Shown here piece after piece: positions 50,076 to 59,913 of a stretch of 64,000 bases of DNA. Positions within the stretch are counted from its first letter, which is position 1, and each line of letters opens with the position of its first letter. The notes under the pieces are model-generated. The model worked only from the letters and a program-made list of their open reading frames with translations. It had not been told where the DNA came from and searched no databases. The stretch comes from CAZLKN01 sp964560135 (GTDB lineage Bacteria; Actinomycetota; JAICYB01): assembly GCA_964560135.1 (NCBI GenBank), contig CAZLKN010000001.1, positions 124,001 through 188,000 on the forward strand, written 5' to 3'. A program made the translations under genes and the position numbers.

Positions 50076-52606
50076 CCGGCTGCGGCGTCCTTCGCGCGGG
50101 CCCGCAGCTGCCGGAGGAGCTGATCGCGCCCCTCGAGCAGCACGCGCCGTACCGGCGGGGGCAGGTCGGTGCGTTCCAGATAGGCGTCGGTGGCGGCCAC
50201 TGTGCTCTCCCGGACCACGCAGGACGGATACATGCCGTTGGCGAACACGAGCCCGTACTCGAGCCCGCGCCGCTCCCAGTACGGCAGCAGGGTCTGGAAG
50301 TAGGGCTCGACGAACGGCTCCAGCAGCGGTTCCTGGTCGAACTGTTGGAAGCCGCCGATCACGAAGCCGAGGGTTGACGTGGTGGCGTCGTCATCGGTGG
50401 TGACCATCTGCCAGGCGTCCTGTTTCGCTTCCGCCAGAGGACGAGAGGCCCGCGCCAACGCCGCGTACCGCCGGCCCTGGTCGGTCGGGTCGCGCTCGAC
50501 CTCCGCGTCGATCAGGAGCTCATCGCCCGTCCCCGCCGATGCCAGCGCAAAGACGATCGCCCACCGCACATCGGTGTCGATCGCCAGTCCGGGGACCGAG
50601 ACGGACCCGTCGAGCAGGCCCTGGAGCTCGTCCAGCCACTCGGGGGTGCGGGCGGTACCGATGTACAGGCGCGCCCAGACGAGCTGGAGATCGCTGCCGG
50701 GCTCGGCCGCGTGCATCCGCGTCCGGGCGGCCTCCGCCAGGGTTCGCCGGGCCGCATCGCGGTTGGCGGGGTCCCCGAACCGCATGGCAGCCGCGTTCAT
50801 CTGACCGGTCAGCGTGCTCACCGATCCGACGTCCGTCTCCCCGTCGATGTTGGCGAGGACGAGCCGCTGGTAGTTGCGCGCCGCCAGCTCGGCGTCGCGG
50901 ACCATCTCCCAGGCGGCACTCCAGCACAGGGTCCGGGCCAGCGGACCCTCGAGGTCACGGAGGCGCTGCTCGAGGGTGGCCAACGACCGGTCGTCCAGGC
51001 GGATCTTCGTGTACGTGAGGTCGTCGTCGTTGGGCAGGAGCAGGTCGGGGACCGGCTCGCCCTCCAGCTCTGCCACCGGCGTGCGGTCGCCGGCGACGTC
51101 GAGCTCCACGCGTCCGGTACGGGTCACCGTGCCGTCAGCGGCGGTGTACAGGCCGAGGGCGATCCGGTGGGGGCGGATCGTCGGGTGTTCGTCGGTGGCC
51201 GTCTGGCCGACCTGCACCGAGCGCATCCGTCCATCCTCCGGTTCGTAGGCGACGTGGATCGCGTTGACGCCCGCGGTCTCGAGCCAGTCCTTGGACCACG
51301 CGTGCAGGTCGCGCCCGCTGGCCTCCTCCAGCACGCCGAGGAAGTCGGTCAGCTCGGTGTTCGCCCAGGCGAAGCGCTTGAAGTACCGGCGCATGCCGTC
51401 GAAGAACGCGTCCTCGCCCACCCAGGCCACGAGCTGCTTCAGTACCGAGGCCCCCTTGGCGTAGGTGATGCCGTCGAAGTTGAGATGGACGGCCTCCGCG
51501 TCCGGGATGTCCGCGAGGATCGGATGGGTGGACGGGAGCTGGTCCTGCCGGTAGGCCCAGCCCTTCTCACCGGAGGCGAAGCGGCTCCAGGCGTTGTGGA
51601 ACCTGGTCGCGCGGGCCTGAGCCACGAAGGCCATGTAGGTGGCGAAGCTCTCGTTGAGCCACAGGTCGTCCCACCACCGCATGGTCACGAGGTCGCCGAA
51701 CCACATGTGGGCCATCTCGTGCAGGATCACCTCGGCCCGCCGTTCCCGCTGCGCGTCGGTCGCCTTCGAGCGGTAGATGAAGCCCTCCGCGAAGGTGACG
51801 CAGGCCGCGTTCTCCATGGCGCCGAACTTGTATTCGGGACAGAAGACCTGGTCGTACTTGGGTCCGAACGGGTACGGCTGGTCGAAGAGTTCTTCATAGA
51901 AGTCGAATCCCTGCTTCGTGATCTCGAACAGCTCCTCGGGATCCAGGTACCGGGCCAGGGAGCCACGGCACCACAGCCCCAGGTCGATCCCGCGGTGGTG
52001 GTCGTGCACTCCCTCGAAGGGCCCGACACACAGCGCGGTGATGTAGGTCGACATCACGGGGGTGGCATCGAACCGCCAGCGGCCGGCTTGGCCGTCCGGC
52101 GGCTGCTCGGCGGGGGGCATGTTGGAGATCACCACGTCGCCGGCGCCGGCGTTCACGCCGAAGGCGAAGGTGCCCTTGAGGTCGGGCTGGTCGAAGCACG
52201 GGTAGACCCGGTGAGCGTCGAAGGGTTCGAACTGGGTGTAGCTGTACACCAGGTCGTCCACCGGGTCGCGGAAGCGGTGCAGGCCCGTGCCGGAGCGCGA
52301 GTACCGGCAGTCGGCGCGGACCCGCAGGGCGTTGTCGGCGGCGAGGCCGTCGAGGCGGATGCGGCTGTCCGCGAACACGTCGGGGGGCATGGCGGACCCG
52401 TTCAGCTCGATCCCGTGCACCTCGGCCGCGTCGAGGTCCACGAACGTGGACGCGCCGGGCTCCCGGCAGCCGAAGCGGATCGTCGTGTCTACGCCGAAGG
52501 TGTCGCCGTCGCCGGAGAGGTCCAGCGCGACCTCGTAGGCCAGCGGTCCGGAGATCAGCCGGGCCCGCTCGGCGGCCTCTTCGCGCTTCAGGTTGTCGTT
52601 GCTCAT
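50072..52606 (-). CDS. pepN: Aminopeptidase N (M1 family)
   Basis: An 844-residue zinc aminopeptidase of the actinobacterial PepN type. The substrate N-terminus motif GAMEN is in KFGAMENAACVTF (about 262-274). The Zn motif HEMAHMWFGD and the third ligand in LWLNESFATY lie about 20 residues apart, as in all M1 enzymes. No signal peptide, so it is cytosolic and trims peptides from the N-terminus. The C-terminal helical domain (ERAP1-like) is complete. Its ATG at 52606 lies 10 bp before the fumarase stop on the other side, so the order fumC - pepN is likely co-transcribed. Confidence 0.93.
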   Translation of the reverse strand: MSNDNLKREEAAERARLISGPLAYEVALDLSGDGDTFGVDTTIRFGCREPGASTFVDLDAAEVHGIELNGSAMPPDVFADSRIRLDGLAADNALRVRADCRYSRSGTGLHRFRDPVDDLVYSYTQFEPFDAHRVYPCFDQPDLKGTFAFGVNAGAGDVVISNMPPAEQPPDGQAGRWRFDATPVMSTYITALCVGPFEGVHDHHRGIDLGLWCRGSLARYLDPEELFEITKQGFDFYEELFDQPYPFGPKYDQVFCPEYKFGAMENAACVTFAEGFIYRSKATDAQRERRAEVILHEMAHMWFGDLVTMRWWDDLWLNESFATYMAFVAQARATRFHNAWSRFASGEKGWAYRQDQLPSTHPILADIPDAEAVHLNFDGITYAKGASVLKQLVAWVGEDAFFDGMRRYFKRFAWANTELTDFLGVLEEASGRDLHAWSKDWLETAGVNAIHVAYEPEDGRMRSVQVGQTATDEHPTIRPHRIALGLYTAADGTVTRTGRVELDVAGDRTPVAELEGEPVPDLLLPNDDDLTYTKIRLDDRSLATLEQRLRDLEGPLARTLCWSAAWEMVRDAELAARNYQRLVLANIDGETDVGSVSTLTGQMNAAAMRFGDPANRDAARRTLAEAARTRMHAAEPGSDLQLVWARLYIGTARTPEWLDELQGLLDGSVSVPGLAIDTDVRWAIVFALASAGTGDELLIDAEVERDPTDQGRRYAALARASRPLAEAKQDAWQMVTTDDDATTSTLGFVIGGFQQFDQEPLLEPFVEPYFQTLLPYWERRGLEYGLVFANGMYPSCVVRESTVAATDAYLERTDLPPPVRRVLLEGRDQLLRQLRARAKDAAAG

Positions 52607-52616
52607 CGCATCCCCT

Positions 52617-54032
52617 TCATCCTTCCGAGGATAGGATCCCGCCCTTGGTCATCCTCGAGACATCGAGGGCCCGGTCGAGCTCCTCGGGTGACAGGACCTG
52701 CTGCTCGAGCGCCACCTCGCGCACGGTGCGCCCGGAGGCCTGGGCTTCCTTGAAGATCGCCGCGGCCCGCTCGTAGCCGATCACCGGGTTCAGCGCCGTG
52801 ACGATCGCCGAGGTGGACTCCACGAGCTCCCGGCAGCGCTCGGCGTTCGCGGTGGTGCCGTCGACGCAGCGGTCGGCGAGCAGGCCCGCCGTGGCGGCGA
52901 GCAGCCCGATCTGCTGGAGGAGGTTGTGGGCGATCAGCGGCAGGGTGACGTTGAGCTCGAAGTTCCCCGAGGTGCAGCCGAAGGTGATCGCGGCGTCGCA
53001 GCCGATCACCTGGCCCGCGACCTGGACGGCGACCTCCGGGATCACCGGGTTCACCTTGCCGGGCATGATCGAAGACCCGGGCTGGAGATCGGGCAGCTGG
53101 ATCTCCGCGAGGCCCGCCCGGGGGCCGGAGTTCATCCAGCGCAGGTCGTTGGCGATCTTCGTGATCGACACGGCGATCGTCTTCAGGGCACCGGACATCT
53201 CCACGCAGGCGTCCTGGGCCCCCTGGGCCTCGAAGTGGTCGCCGGCCTCGCGGAGCACGTCCACGCCCGTGCGTTCGATGAGCTTGGCGACGACCTGCCC
53301 CGCGAACCGGGGGTCGGTGTTGAGGCCGGTGCCCACGGCCGTGCCCCCCAACGCGACCTCACCGAGCCGGGGCATCGCCTCCCGCACGCGGGCGGACCCG
53401 AGCTCGATCTGGCGTGCGTAGCCTCCGAACTCCTGACCGAGGGTGACCGGCGTGGCGTCCATCAGGTGGGTGCGTCCGGGCTTCACGACGTCGGCGAACT
53501 CCCCGGCCTTTGCCCCCAGTACCGCCTGGAGTCGCTCGAGGGCCGGCAGCAGGTCGTGGACGATCGCCTCCAGCGCGGCCACATGGATCGTGGTGGGGAT
53601 CACGTCGTTGGACGACTGCCCGAAGTTCACGTGGTCGTTGGGGTGGACGGGGCTCTTCGATCCGCGCTCGGAGCCCGCCGCCTCGTTGGCGACGTTCGCG
53701 ATGACCTCGTTGGCGTTGGTGTTGGTGGAGGTTCCCGAGCCGGTCTGGAAGACGTCGATCGGGAAGTGGTCGTCGAGCTCGCCGTCGGCCACGCGCGTTG
53801 CGGCCTCCGTGATCCACCCGGCGATCTTCGCGTCGAGGTGGCCGAGGTCCCGGTTGACCTCCGCCGCGGCTCCCTTGAGGAGGCCGAGCGCCCGGATGAA
53901 CCGCCGCGGGAACCGGATCCCGGATACCGGGAAGTTCTCCACCGCCCGCTGGGTGGACGCTCCCCAGCAGGCCCACGCCGGGACATCGATGTCGCCCATC
54001 GTGTCGCGTTCCGTGCGGAACTCCTGACTCAC
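52617..54032 (-). CDS. fumC: Class II fumarate hydratase
   Basis: A 471-residue enzyme converting fumarate to malate in the TCA cycle. Signature [11 protein letters not shown] is present (catalytic Ser), as are [14 protein letters not shown] and [12 protein letters not shown] (catalytic His region), in the usual order. The GTG start at 54032 is supported by AGGAGG 5 bp upstream and by homology beginning at [10 protein letters not shown]. It is divergent from the dihydrolipoyl dehydrogenase gene. Confidence 0.93.
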   Translation of the reverse strand: MSQEFRTERDTMGDIDVPAWACWGASTQRAVENFPVSGIRFPRRFIRALGLLKGAAAEVNRDLGHLDAKIAGWITEAATRVADGELDDHFPIDVFQTGSGTSTNTNANEVIANVANEAAGSERGSKSPVHPNDHVNFGQSSNDVIPTTIHVAALEAIVHDLLPALERLQAVLGAKAGEFADVVKPGRTHLMDATPVTLGQEFGGYARQIELGSARVREAMPRLGEVALGGTAVGTGLNTDPRFAGQVVAKLIERTGVDVLREAGDHFEAQGAQDACVEMSGALKTIAVSITKIANDLRWMNSGPRAGLAEIQLPDLQPGSSIMPGKVNPVIPEVAVQVAGQVIGCDAAITFGCTSGNFELNVTLPLIAHNLLQQIGLLAATAGLLADRCVDGTTANAERCRELVESTSAIVTALNPVIGYERAAAIFKEAQASGRTVREVALEQQVLSPEELDRALDVSRMTKGGILSSEG

Positions 54033-54163
54033 GACGCCCTCCTGTTCGCCGATGCTCCGCGGACAGCGTAGCCGTGCCGATCGGCCCGGCGCACCGGGCC
54101 CGTCCGGCTGCGGACCCGGCCTCGCTAGACTGAAGCCCGGCGCTCGAGGAAAGGAGTCGGTGG

Positions 54164-55561
54164 ATGGCCGAGGAGCAGACCTACGACATCGTCGTTGTGG
54201 GCGGAGGGCCCGGAGGCTACGCCGCCGCACTGCGCGCCGCCTCCCTCGGGCAGAAGGTCGCTCTCGTTGAGCGCGACAAGGTCGGTGGTACCTGCCTGCA
54301 CCGCGGATGCATCCCGACGAAGGCCTTGCTCCACGCCGCCGAGGTCATCGACACAATCAGGAAGGCCGACGAGGTGGGGATCAGCGTTTCGGATCCCGAG
54401 TTCGACTGGGGGAAGGTGCAGAAGAGCAAGACCGAGCCCGTGAAGAAGCTCCACAGCGGACTGACCTCGGTCATCAAGGGACGCAAGATCGACATCGTCG
54501 AGGGCGACGGCCGCCTCGGCGAGCGGGGCGAGGTGCTCGTCGACGGCAAGGACGGCGAGCGCAGCGTCAAGGGCCGCAACGTCATCCTCGCCCCCGGTTC
54601 CTACGCCCGCTCGCTGCCGGGCATGGACCCCGACGGCGAGCGCATCCTCACCTCCGACGAGGCCCTCACCTCCGAGCGGTTCCCCGCGAAGGTCGCCGTG
54701 ATCGGCGCCGGGGCCGTGGGGGTCGAGTTCGCGTCCGTGTACCGGTCCTTCGGGGCGGAGGTGACGCTGATCGAAGCGCTCGACCGCGTGATCCCGCTGG
54801 AGGACGCGGATCTGTCCAAGGAGCTGGCGTCGTCGTTCAAGCGTCGCGGCATCACCGTGCACACGGGATCGAAGGTCGAGGACGTCGAGAAGCGCGACGA
54901 CGGGGTTCGATTGGCCTTCACCAAGGGGAAGAAGACCGAGAAGCTCGAGGTGGATCAGGTGCTGGTGGCTGTCGGCCGCGGACCTGCGACCGATGGGCTG
55001 GACCTGGACCGGTGGGGTGTGACCGCGGAGAAGGGCTACATCGTGATCGACGGTGAGAACAGGGCGGCCGAGGGCGTGTACGCGATCGGCGACTGCACCG
55101 CGGGGACTCCGCAGCTCGCTCACGTGGCCTTCGGGATGGGCTTCGCAACCGCCGAGCGGATCGCCGGGGGGAACCCCGTCGTCGTGGACTTCGAGCGCGA
55201 CGTCCCCCGCGCGACCTATTGCGTGCCCGAGGTGGCCGCGGTGGGCCTCACCGAAGCACAGGCCAAAGAGCGCGGCTACGACGTCGTAACCGAGAAGCAT
55301 TCCTTCGCGGGTAGCGCGAAGGCGCAGATGATCGGAGAGGCCCGCGGGTTCGCGAAGTTCGTGATCGCCAAGGGCGAGCGCATCCTCGGGATCCACATGA
55401 TCGGCCCGCGTGTCACCGAGCTCCTCGCCGAGGCGCTGGTGACCGTCGGGTGGGAGGCGACCCCCGCCGAAGTCGCCGCCCTCGTCCATCCGCATCCGAC
55501 CCTTTCGGAGATCGTCGGGGAGACGGCGCTCGCCGCGATCGGACGTCCGCTGCACGGCTAG
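54164..55561 (+). CDS. lpdA: Dihydrolipoyl dehydrogenase (E3)
   Basis: A 465-residue flavoprotein that reoxidises dihydrolipoamide in 2-oxoacid dehydrogenase complexes. FAD motif [11 protein letters not shown] (about 11-21), redox disulfide [15 protein letters not shown] (Cys about 44 and 49), NAD-binding [12 protein letters not shown] motif AIGDCTAG and the dimer-face [15 protein letters not shown] lies upstream of the ATG. A -10-like TAGACT lies at 54126-54131. First gene of the lpd-E2-lipB-lipA operon (11-bp gap to E2). Confidence 0.93.
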   Translation: MAEEQTYDIVVVGGGPGGYAAALRAASLGQKVALVERDKVGGTCLHRGCIPTKALLHAAEVIDTIRKADEVGISVSDPEFDWGKVQKSKTEPVKKLHSGLTSVIKGRKIDIVEGDGRLGERGEVLVDGKDGERSVKGRNVILAPGSYARSLPGMDPDGERILTSDEALTSERFPAKVAVIGAGAVGVEFASVYRSFGAEVTLIEALDRVIPLEDADLSKELASSFKRRGITVHTGSKVEDVEKRDDGVRLAFTKGKKTEKLEVDQVLVAVGRGPATDGLDLDRWGVTAEKGYIVIDGENRAAEGVYAIGDCTAGTPQLAHVAFGMGFATAERIAGGNPVVVDFERDVPRATYCVPEVAAVGLTEAQAKERGYDVVTEKHSFAGSAKAQMIGEARGFAKFVIAKGERILGIHMIGPRVTELLAEALVTVGWEATPAEVAALVHPHPTLSEIVGETALAAIGRPLHG

Positions 55562-55571
55562 GAGGGGATCG

Positions 55572-56957
55572 ATGGCAACTCCTGTGAAGATGCCCCAGAT
55601 GGGCGAGTCCGTCGTCGAGGGGACGATCATCAAGTGGCTGAAGGCCGAAGGTGACCAGATCGACACCGACGATCCGATCGTCGAGGTGTCGACCGACAAG
55701 GTCGACACCGAGATCCCGTCACCGATCTCGGGCACCCTCGTGAAGATCCTGGTGCAGGAGGGCGACACCGTGGAGGTGGGCACGCCGCTGTGCGAGGTCG
55801 ACGAGGGCGGCGAGGGCGAAGCCTCCACGGAGGAGAAGCCCGCCGAGGAGGCCGAGCCCGAGGCCGAGCCTGAAGAGGAAGCCGAAGAGGAGCCCGAGAA
55901 GGACGAGGCTCCCGCCGCGGAAGAGGCCGAGGAGAAGGACGAGGAACCCGAAAAGGACAAGGCCCGGCCCGCGGCCCGGAAGGCGGCCCCCACCGCGCCC
56001 GAGCGGGGTGGCCCCCCGACCCGGACCCAGGAGGCCCGGCCCGGACAGGTTCTCTCGCCCCTCGTGCGACGGCTGGCCCGCGAGCACCGGGTGGACCTCG
56101 ACCAGGTCCGCGGCACCGGTGCGGGCGGACGGATCACCAAACAGGACATCCTCGACCACGTCGAGCGGGGCCCGGCCCCCGCGCCCGCTCGCGAGGAGGC
56201 ACCGTCCGAGCGGGCCGCGCCACCCGAAGCACGCGAGGCCGCGGGTGAGCGCGAGGAGGTCGTCGCGCTCTCGCACATCCGCAAGCGGATCGCCGAACAC
56301 ATGGTCGAGTCGCTGCAGACCTCCGCCCGGGCGTGGAACGCCGTCGAGGTGGACATGGAGAACATCGCGAAACTGCGTTCCCAGGTGAACCCCGACTTCA
56401 AGCGGCGGGAGGGCTACTCGCTGACCTATCTCCCCTTCATCGCCCGCGCGGTGTGCGATGCGCTCACCGCCTTCCCGGTCGTCAACGCGAGCGTCTCCGA
56501 GGATCTGAGCGAGGCCGTCTACCACCACTACGTGAACCTGGGGATCGCGGTGGCCACCGACTACGGGTTGATCGTGCCCGTGGTGAAGGGGGCCGAGGCG
56601 CTCAACGTGGTCGGGCTTGCCAGGGCGATCCGCGATCTCGCGCTGAAGGCGAGGGACAAGAAGCTGGCCCCCGACGACGTGGGCGGCTCGACGTTCTCCA
56701 TCACCAACCCCGGTCCCTACGGCTCGATCCTGTCCGTGCCGGTGATCAACCAGCCGAACGTGGCGATCCTGTCCACCGAGGCGGTGGAGCAACGCGTGGT
56801 GGCCGTGGACGGCATGATCGGCGTGCGGCACCGCACCTACTTGTCGATGTCCTGGGACCACCGTCTGCTCGACGGGTCGGACGCGATGGAGTTCCTCGCC
56901 CGCTTGAAGGCCAACCTGGAGGAGTGGGACTTTTCCAACGAGGTCGGTGCTTCCTGA
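55572..56957 (+). CDS. Dihydrolipoamide acyltransferase (E2) of a 2-oxoacid dehydrogenase complex
   Basis: A 461-residue E2 with one lipoyl domain (Lys43 in VSTDKVDTE) and an acidic, Glu/Ala-rich linker (about 80-145). A peripheral subunit-binding domain (LSPLVRRLAREHRVDL, about 158-195) precedes the catalytic CAT-like domain with SWDHRLLDGSDA near the end (His and Asp). Single-lipoyl E2 proteins serve oxoglutarate, branched-chain or pyruvate complexes; I cannot decide which, so no symbol is given. The E1 genes are not in the window. The stop overlaps lipB's start (TGATG). Confidence 0.88.
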   Translation: MATPVKMPQMGESVVEGTIIKWLKAEGDQIDTDDPIVEVSTDKVDTEIPSPISGTLVKILVQEGDTVEVGTPLCEVDEGGEGEASTEEKPAEEAEPEAEPEEEAEEEPEKDEAPAAEEAEEKDEEPEKDKARPAARKAAPTAPERGGPPTRTQEARPGQVLSPLVRRLAREHRVDLDQVRGTGAGGRITKQDILDHVERGPAPAPAREEAPSERAAPPEAREAAGEREEVVALSHIRKRIAEHMVESLQTSARAWNAVEVDMENIAKLRSQVNPDFKRREGYSLTYLPFIARAVCDALTAFPVVNASVSEDLSEAVYHHYVNLGIAVATDYGLIVPVVKGAEALNVVGLARAIRDLALKARDKKLAPDDVGGSTFSITNPGPYGSILSVPVINQPNVAILSTEAVEQRVVAVDGMIGVRHRTYLSMSWDHRLLDGSDAMEFLARLKANLEEWDFSNEVGAS

Positions 56958-57619
56958 TGCCGGCCCTCGAGGCGGCCTGGCTCGGCACCGTCCCCTACGA
57001 CCGGGCGCTGGCGCTCCAGGCCGACCTCCACACCCGTCGGATCTCGGGTGCTGCGGGTGACACGCTGATCCAGCTCGAGCACCCGCACGTCTACACGATC
57101 GGGCGCCGCGGGAACCGGGCCGACGTGCTGTGGGACGAGGCGACCCTGCGTGAGCGCGGCGTCGAGGTGCATGAGGCCGACCGGGGCGGCATGGTCACTT
57201 ACCACGGACCCGGCCAGCTCGTCGGCTACCCGATCGTGGACCTCGGTCCGGCGGGCGACCTCGTCCGCTATCTCCGCGACCTTGAGGAGGCGGTGATCCG
57301 CACGCTGGCCGTTCATGGGGTGGCCGCAGAGCGGGTCGCGGGCTGCAGCGGGGTATGGGTGGGGCTCGAGAAGATCGCCGCCGTGGGCGTGAAGGTGACG
57401 CGCGGCATCACCAAGCACGGTTTCGCGCTCAACGTGTCGCCCGATCTCGCGTACTTCTCGGGGATCGTGCCCTGCGGGATCCTCGACAAGGGCGTCACGT
57501 CGATCGCTGCCCTCACCGGCACGGCGCCGCCGGTGGCCGAGGTGGCCCGCACCTTCGAGCGCTGCTTCGCCGAGGTCCACGGCTACGACCTCGCGCAACT
57601 CGAGGGGGTGAGCCCGTGA
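56957..57619 (+). CDS. lipB: Octanoyl-[acyl-carrier-protein] transferase
   Basis: A 220-residue enzyme moving octanoate from ACP to the E2 lipoyl lysine. Motif RGGMVTYHGPGQLVGYPI (about 76-93), lysine/His pair in GVKVTRGITKHGFALN and catalytic Cys in SGIVPCGI. The ATG at 56957 overlaps the E2 stop by one base, showing coupling. The stop overlaps lipA (GTGA). Confidence 0.92.
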   Translation: MPALEAAWLGTVPYDRALALQADLHTRRISGAAGDTLIQLEHPHVYTIGRRGNRADVLWDEATLRERGVEVHEADRGGMVTYHGPGQLVGYPIVDLGPAGDLVRYLRDLEEAVIRTLAVHGVAAERVAGCSGVWVGLEKIAAVGVKVTRGITKHGFALNVSPDLAYFSGIVPCGILDKGVTSIAALTGTAPPVAEVARTFERCFAEVHGYDLAQLEGVSP

Positions 57620-58611
57620 AGCGGCTGCCCATCGCCGGACAGCAGAACGCAGAAAGCGAGCCCCGTGGAGGCGGGATGGGATGCGCATCGGGGGCCGGTC
57701 GCCTGTCGGGCACCCGTGCCCGGCTGCGGGACGGCCGGGTCGGCGGCCCCCAACCGAAGCCGCCGTGGCTGAAGGTGAAGGTGCGGCAGGGCCCGAACTT
57801 CCTGGAGTTGAAACGGTTGATGCGCGAGCACGGGCTGCACACGGTCTGTGAGGAGTCCGGGCCCTGCCCCAACATCTACGAGTGCTGGGAGCAGCGCACC
57901 GCTACCTTCCTGATCCTCGGCAACGTCTGCACCCGCCGCTGCACGTTCTGCGATGTCATCACCGGACGGCCACCCGAGCTCGACGCCGAGGAGCCCGAGC
58001 GCGTCGCCAAGGCGGTGGCGGCCGTCGGACTCGAGTACGCGGTCGTCACCGGCGTGGCTCGCGACGACATCCGCTCCGATGGCGGCGCCTCGATCTGGGC
58101 GCAGACCATCAGCGCCATCCGGCGGCACAACCCCGCCTGCGGCGTGGAGGTGCTCGTCCCCGACTTCCGCGGATGGCCGCACGCCATCGCCGCGGTGGTG
58201 GGGGCCGAGCCGGACGTGTTCGCCCACAACCTGGAGACCGTCCGGCGGCTGCACGGTGTCGTGCGCAAGGGCTTCGACTACGACCGGTCGCTGGAGGTGC
58301 TGCGCCTGGCCAAGGAGCACCGCGCCGAACAGGTCACCAAGGCCGGTCTCATATTGGGGATGGGTGAGACGAACGACGAGGTTCGGGAGTCGCTGCACGA
58401 GCTGGCCGCCGCCGGTGTGGATCTCGTGACGCTCGGCCAGTACCTGGCCCCCAGCCGCGCGCACCCGGCCGTCGACCGCTACGTGCACCCCGACGAGTTC
58501 GACGAGCTCGGCGAGTTCGCCCGGGGACTCGGCTTCGCGCACGTGGAATCCGGTCCGCTGGTGCGATCCTCCTACCACGCCAAGGACCAGGAGGCCGCCG
58601 GCCGAGCCTGA
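57616..58611 (+). CDS. lipA: Lipoyl synthase (radical SAM)
   Basis: A 331-residue radical SAM enzyme inserting two sulfurs into protein-bound octanoate. The auxiliary cluster cysteines are in TVCEESGPCPNIYECW (C-x5-C-x5-C form) and the radical SAM motif is CTRRCTFC. The C-terminal GPLVRSSYHA carries the serine that ligates the auxiliary cluster. The GTG at 57616 overlaps lipB; a later ATG at 57676 is a possible alternative, as the first 40 residues are poorly conserved. Confidence 0.93.
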   Translation: MKRLPIAGQQNAESEPRGGGMGCASGAGRLSGTRARLRDGRVGGPQPKPPWLKVKVRQGPNFLELKRLMREHGLHTVCEESGPCPNIYECWEQRTATFLILGNVCTRRCTFCDVITGRPPELDAEEPERVAKAVAAVGLEYAVVTGVARDDIRSDGGASIWAQTISAIRRHNPACGVEVLVPDFRGWPHAIAAVVGAEPDVFAHNLETVRRLHGVVRKGFDYDRSLEVLRLAKEHRAEQVTKAGLILGMGETNDEVRESLHELAAAGVDLVTLGQYLAPSRAHPAVDRYVHPDEFDELGEFARGLGFAHVESGPLVRSSYHAKDQEAAGRA

Positions 58612-58728
58612 GCGCCGATGGTGATCCGCGCCGAGCCGGCGGTACCCCCGGATCCTGTAGCAACGGGCAGGACACCGGCCCCGGACGGCGAACCCTTCCC
58701 CGAACGGATCGGACAACAGGGGAGTGCC

Positions 58729-59904
58729 ATGTCGATCACCCGGAGCGCCGTCGCGCTCGTCGTCGCCACCCTGCTCCTGGCGCCGCCGTCCGGCCTGAGC
58801 GCGACACAGACCGAGAAGACGGACAACGTCACCGTCGTCGGCCGGATCGACTACACCGGTGGTGTCGAGATGTCCTTCGACGGCGACCTCGTGATCGCCG
58901 GCCAGCGCGACGGGATCAGCCGCGACACCGTCCCCGAGCAGGGGGCGATCAGGGTCGTGGACGTCGCCGGCGGGGCCTTCGACCTCAAGGGGACCCTGCC
59001 GTGCTACGGCAACGACAACTACCTGGCGACGGTGCGCCCGGGCCTCGTGGCGGTGGCCCACCACGCCTCGCGGCTGCCCGAGAGGTGCAATCCGCGCACG
59101 ACGGGCAACGGCATGTTCCTCGTCGACGTGACCGACCCGGCCAACCCCCGGCGGCTGGTCGGGGTCCAGGCTGCGAGCGCCCACGCCCTCACCCCCCATC
59201 CCGACGGGCAGCTCGTCTACATCAGCCCTGGGGGCCTGGCCAACGGCAGCGGCGTCACCACGATCGTGGATACGTCCAACCCAACCTTCGCTGAGGTCGT
59301 CGGCACCTACCGGTCGAGCCGGATCGGCTGCCACGACATCGGTTTCCACCCCACCGAGCCGCTGGCGTACTGCGCCGGCCTCGGCGAAGTGCAGATCTGG
59401 GACGTGAGCGACCCGACGGCCCCCGAGACGATCGGGACGATCCTCAATCCGCTCATCCAGTTCGGACATAACGCGGTCGTGAGTCCCGACGGCACGAAGC
59501 TCGTGATCAACGACGAGGCCTTCGTCGCCCACGAGTGCACCAGCGAGAACGGGCTCATCGGGGCCCTGTGGATCTACGATCTCAGCGACCCCCGGCTGCC
59601 GGTGCCCGCCGGACGCATCGCCCCACCCACGGGGGCCGCCCCCGTCGGCGGCGCCGCCACCGCCTGGTGCACATCCCACAACTACAACTTCGTGGGGCCC
59701 GACGTCGTCGTCTCCTCCTGGTTCACGGGTGGCACCACCGTCCACGACATCTCGAACCCCGCGCTCCCGGAGCTGATCGCGAGCTACCGTCCGGCGGACG
59801 CCAACGCCTATACGGCGCACTGGCACCGGGGACGCGTGTACGTGAACGACCTGCACCGGGGCCTGGAGGCCCTGGAGATCGACGACCCCCGCCTCGCGGG
59901 ATAG
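58729..59904 (+). CDS. Secreted LVIVD-repeat beta-propeller protein (copy 1)
   Basis: A 391-residue secreted protein. Signal peptide MSITRSAVALVVATLLLAPP, cleavage near SGLSA. Repeated strands of the LVIVD type follow (FLVDVTDPANPRRLVG, IWDVSDPTAPETIG, WIYDLSDPRLPVPAGRI, VHDISNPALPEL), suggesting a propeller. The ATG at 58729 is chosen over upstream starts because GGGGAG lies 4-5 bp before it and the signal begins there. Several cysteines in homologous positions to the next gene. The role is unknown; such proteins are common in actinobacterial secretomes. It forms a tandem pair with the gene at 59914. Confidence 0.8.
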   Translation: MSITRSAVALVVATLLLAPPSGLSATQTEKTDNVTVVGRIDYTGGVEMSFDGDLVIAGQRDGISRDTVPEQGAIRVVDVAGGAFDLKGTLPCYGNDNYLATVRPGLVAVAHHASRLPERCNPRTTGNGMFLVDVTDPANPRRLVGVQAASAHALTPHPDGQLVYISPGGLANGSGVTTIVDTSNPTFAEVVGTYRSSRIGCHDIGFHPTEPLAYCAGLGEVQIWDVSDPTAPETIGTILNPLIQFGHNAVVSPDGTKLVINDEAFVAHECTSENGLIGALWIYDLSDPRLPVPAGRIAPPTGAAPVGGAATAWCTSHNYNFVGPDVVVSSWFTGGTTVHDISNPALPELIASYRPADANAYTAHWHRGRVYVNDLHRGLEALEIDDPRLAG

Positions 59905-59913
59905 GAGGGCCTG

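Noticed and set aside
52617..54230. Fumarase extended by 66 codons at its N-terminus
   Set aside because: Family homology begins at [10 protein letters not shown] and AGGAGG precedes the GTG at 54032; the extension overlaps the divergent lpd promoter and start.
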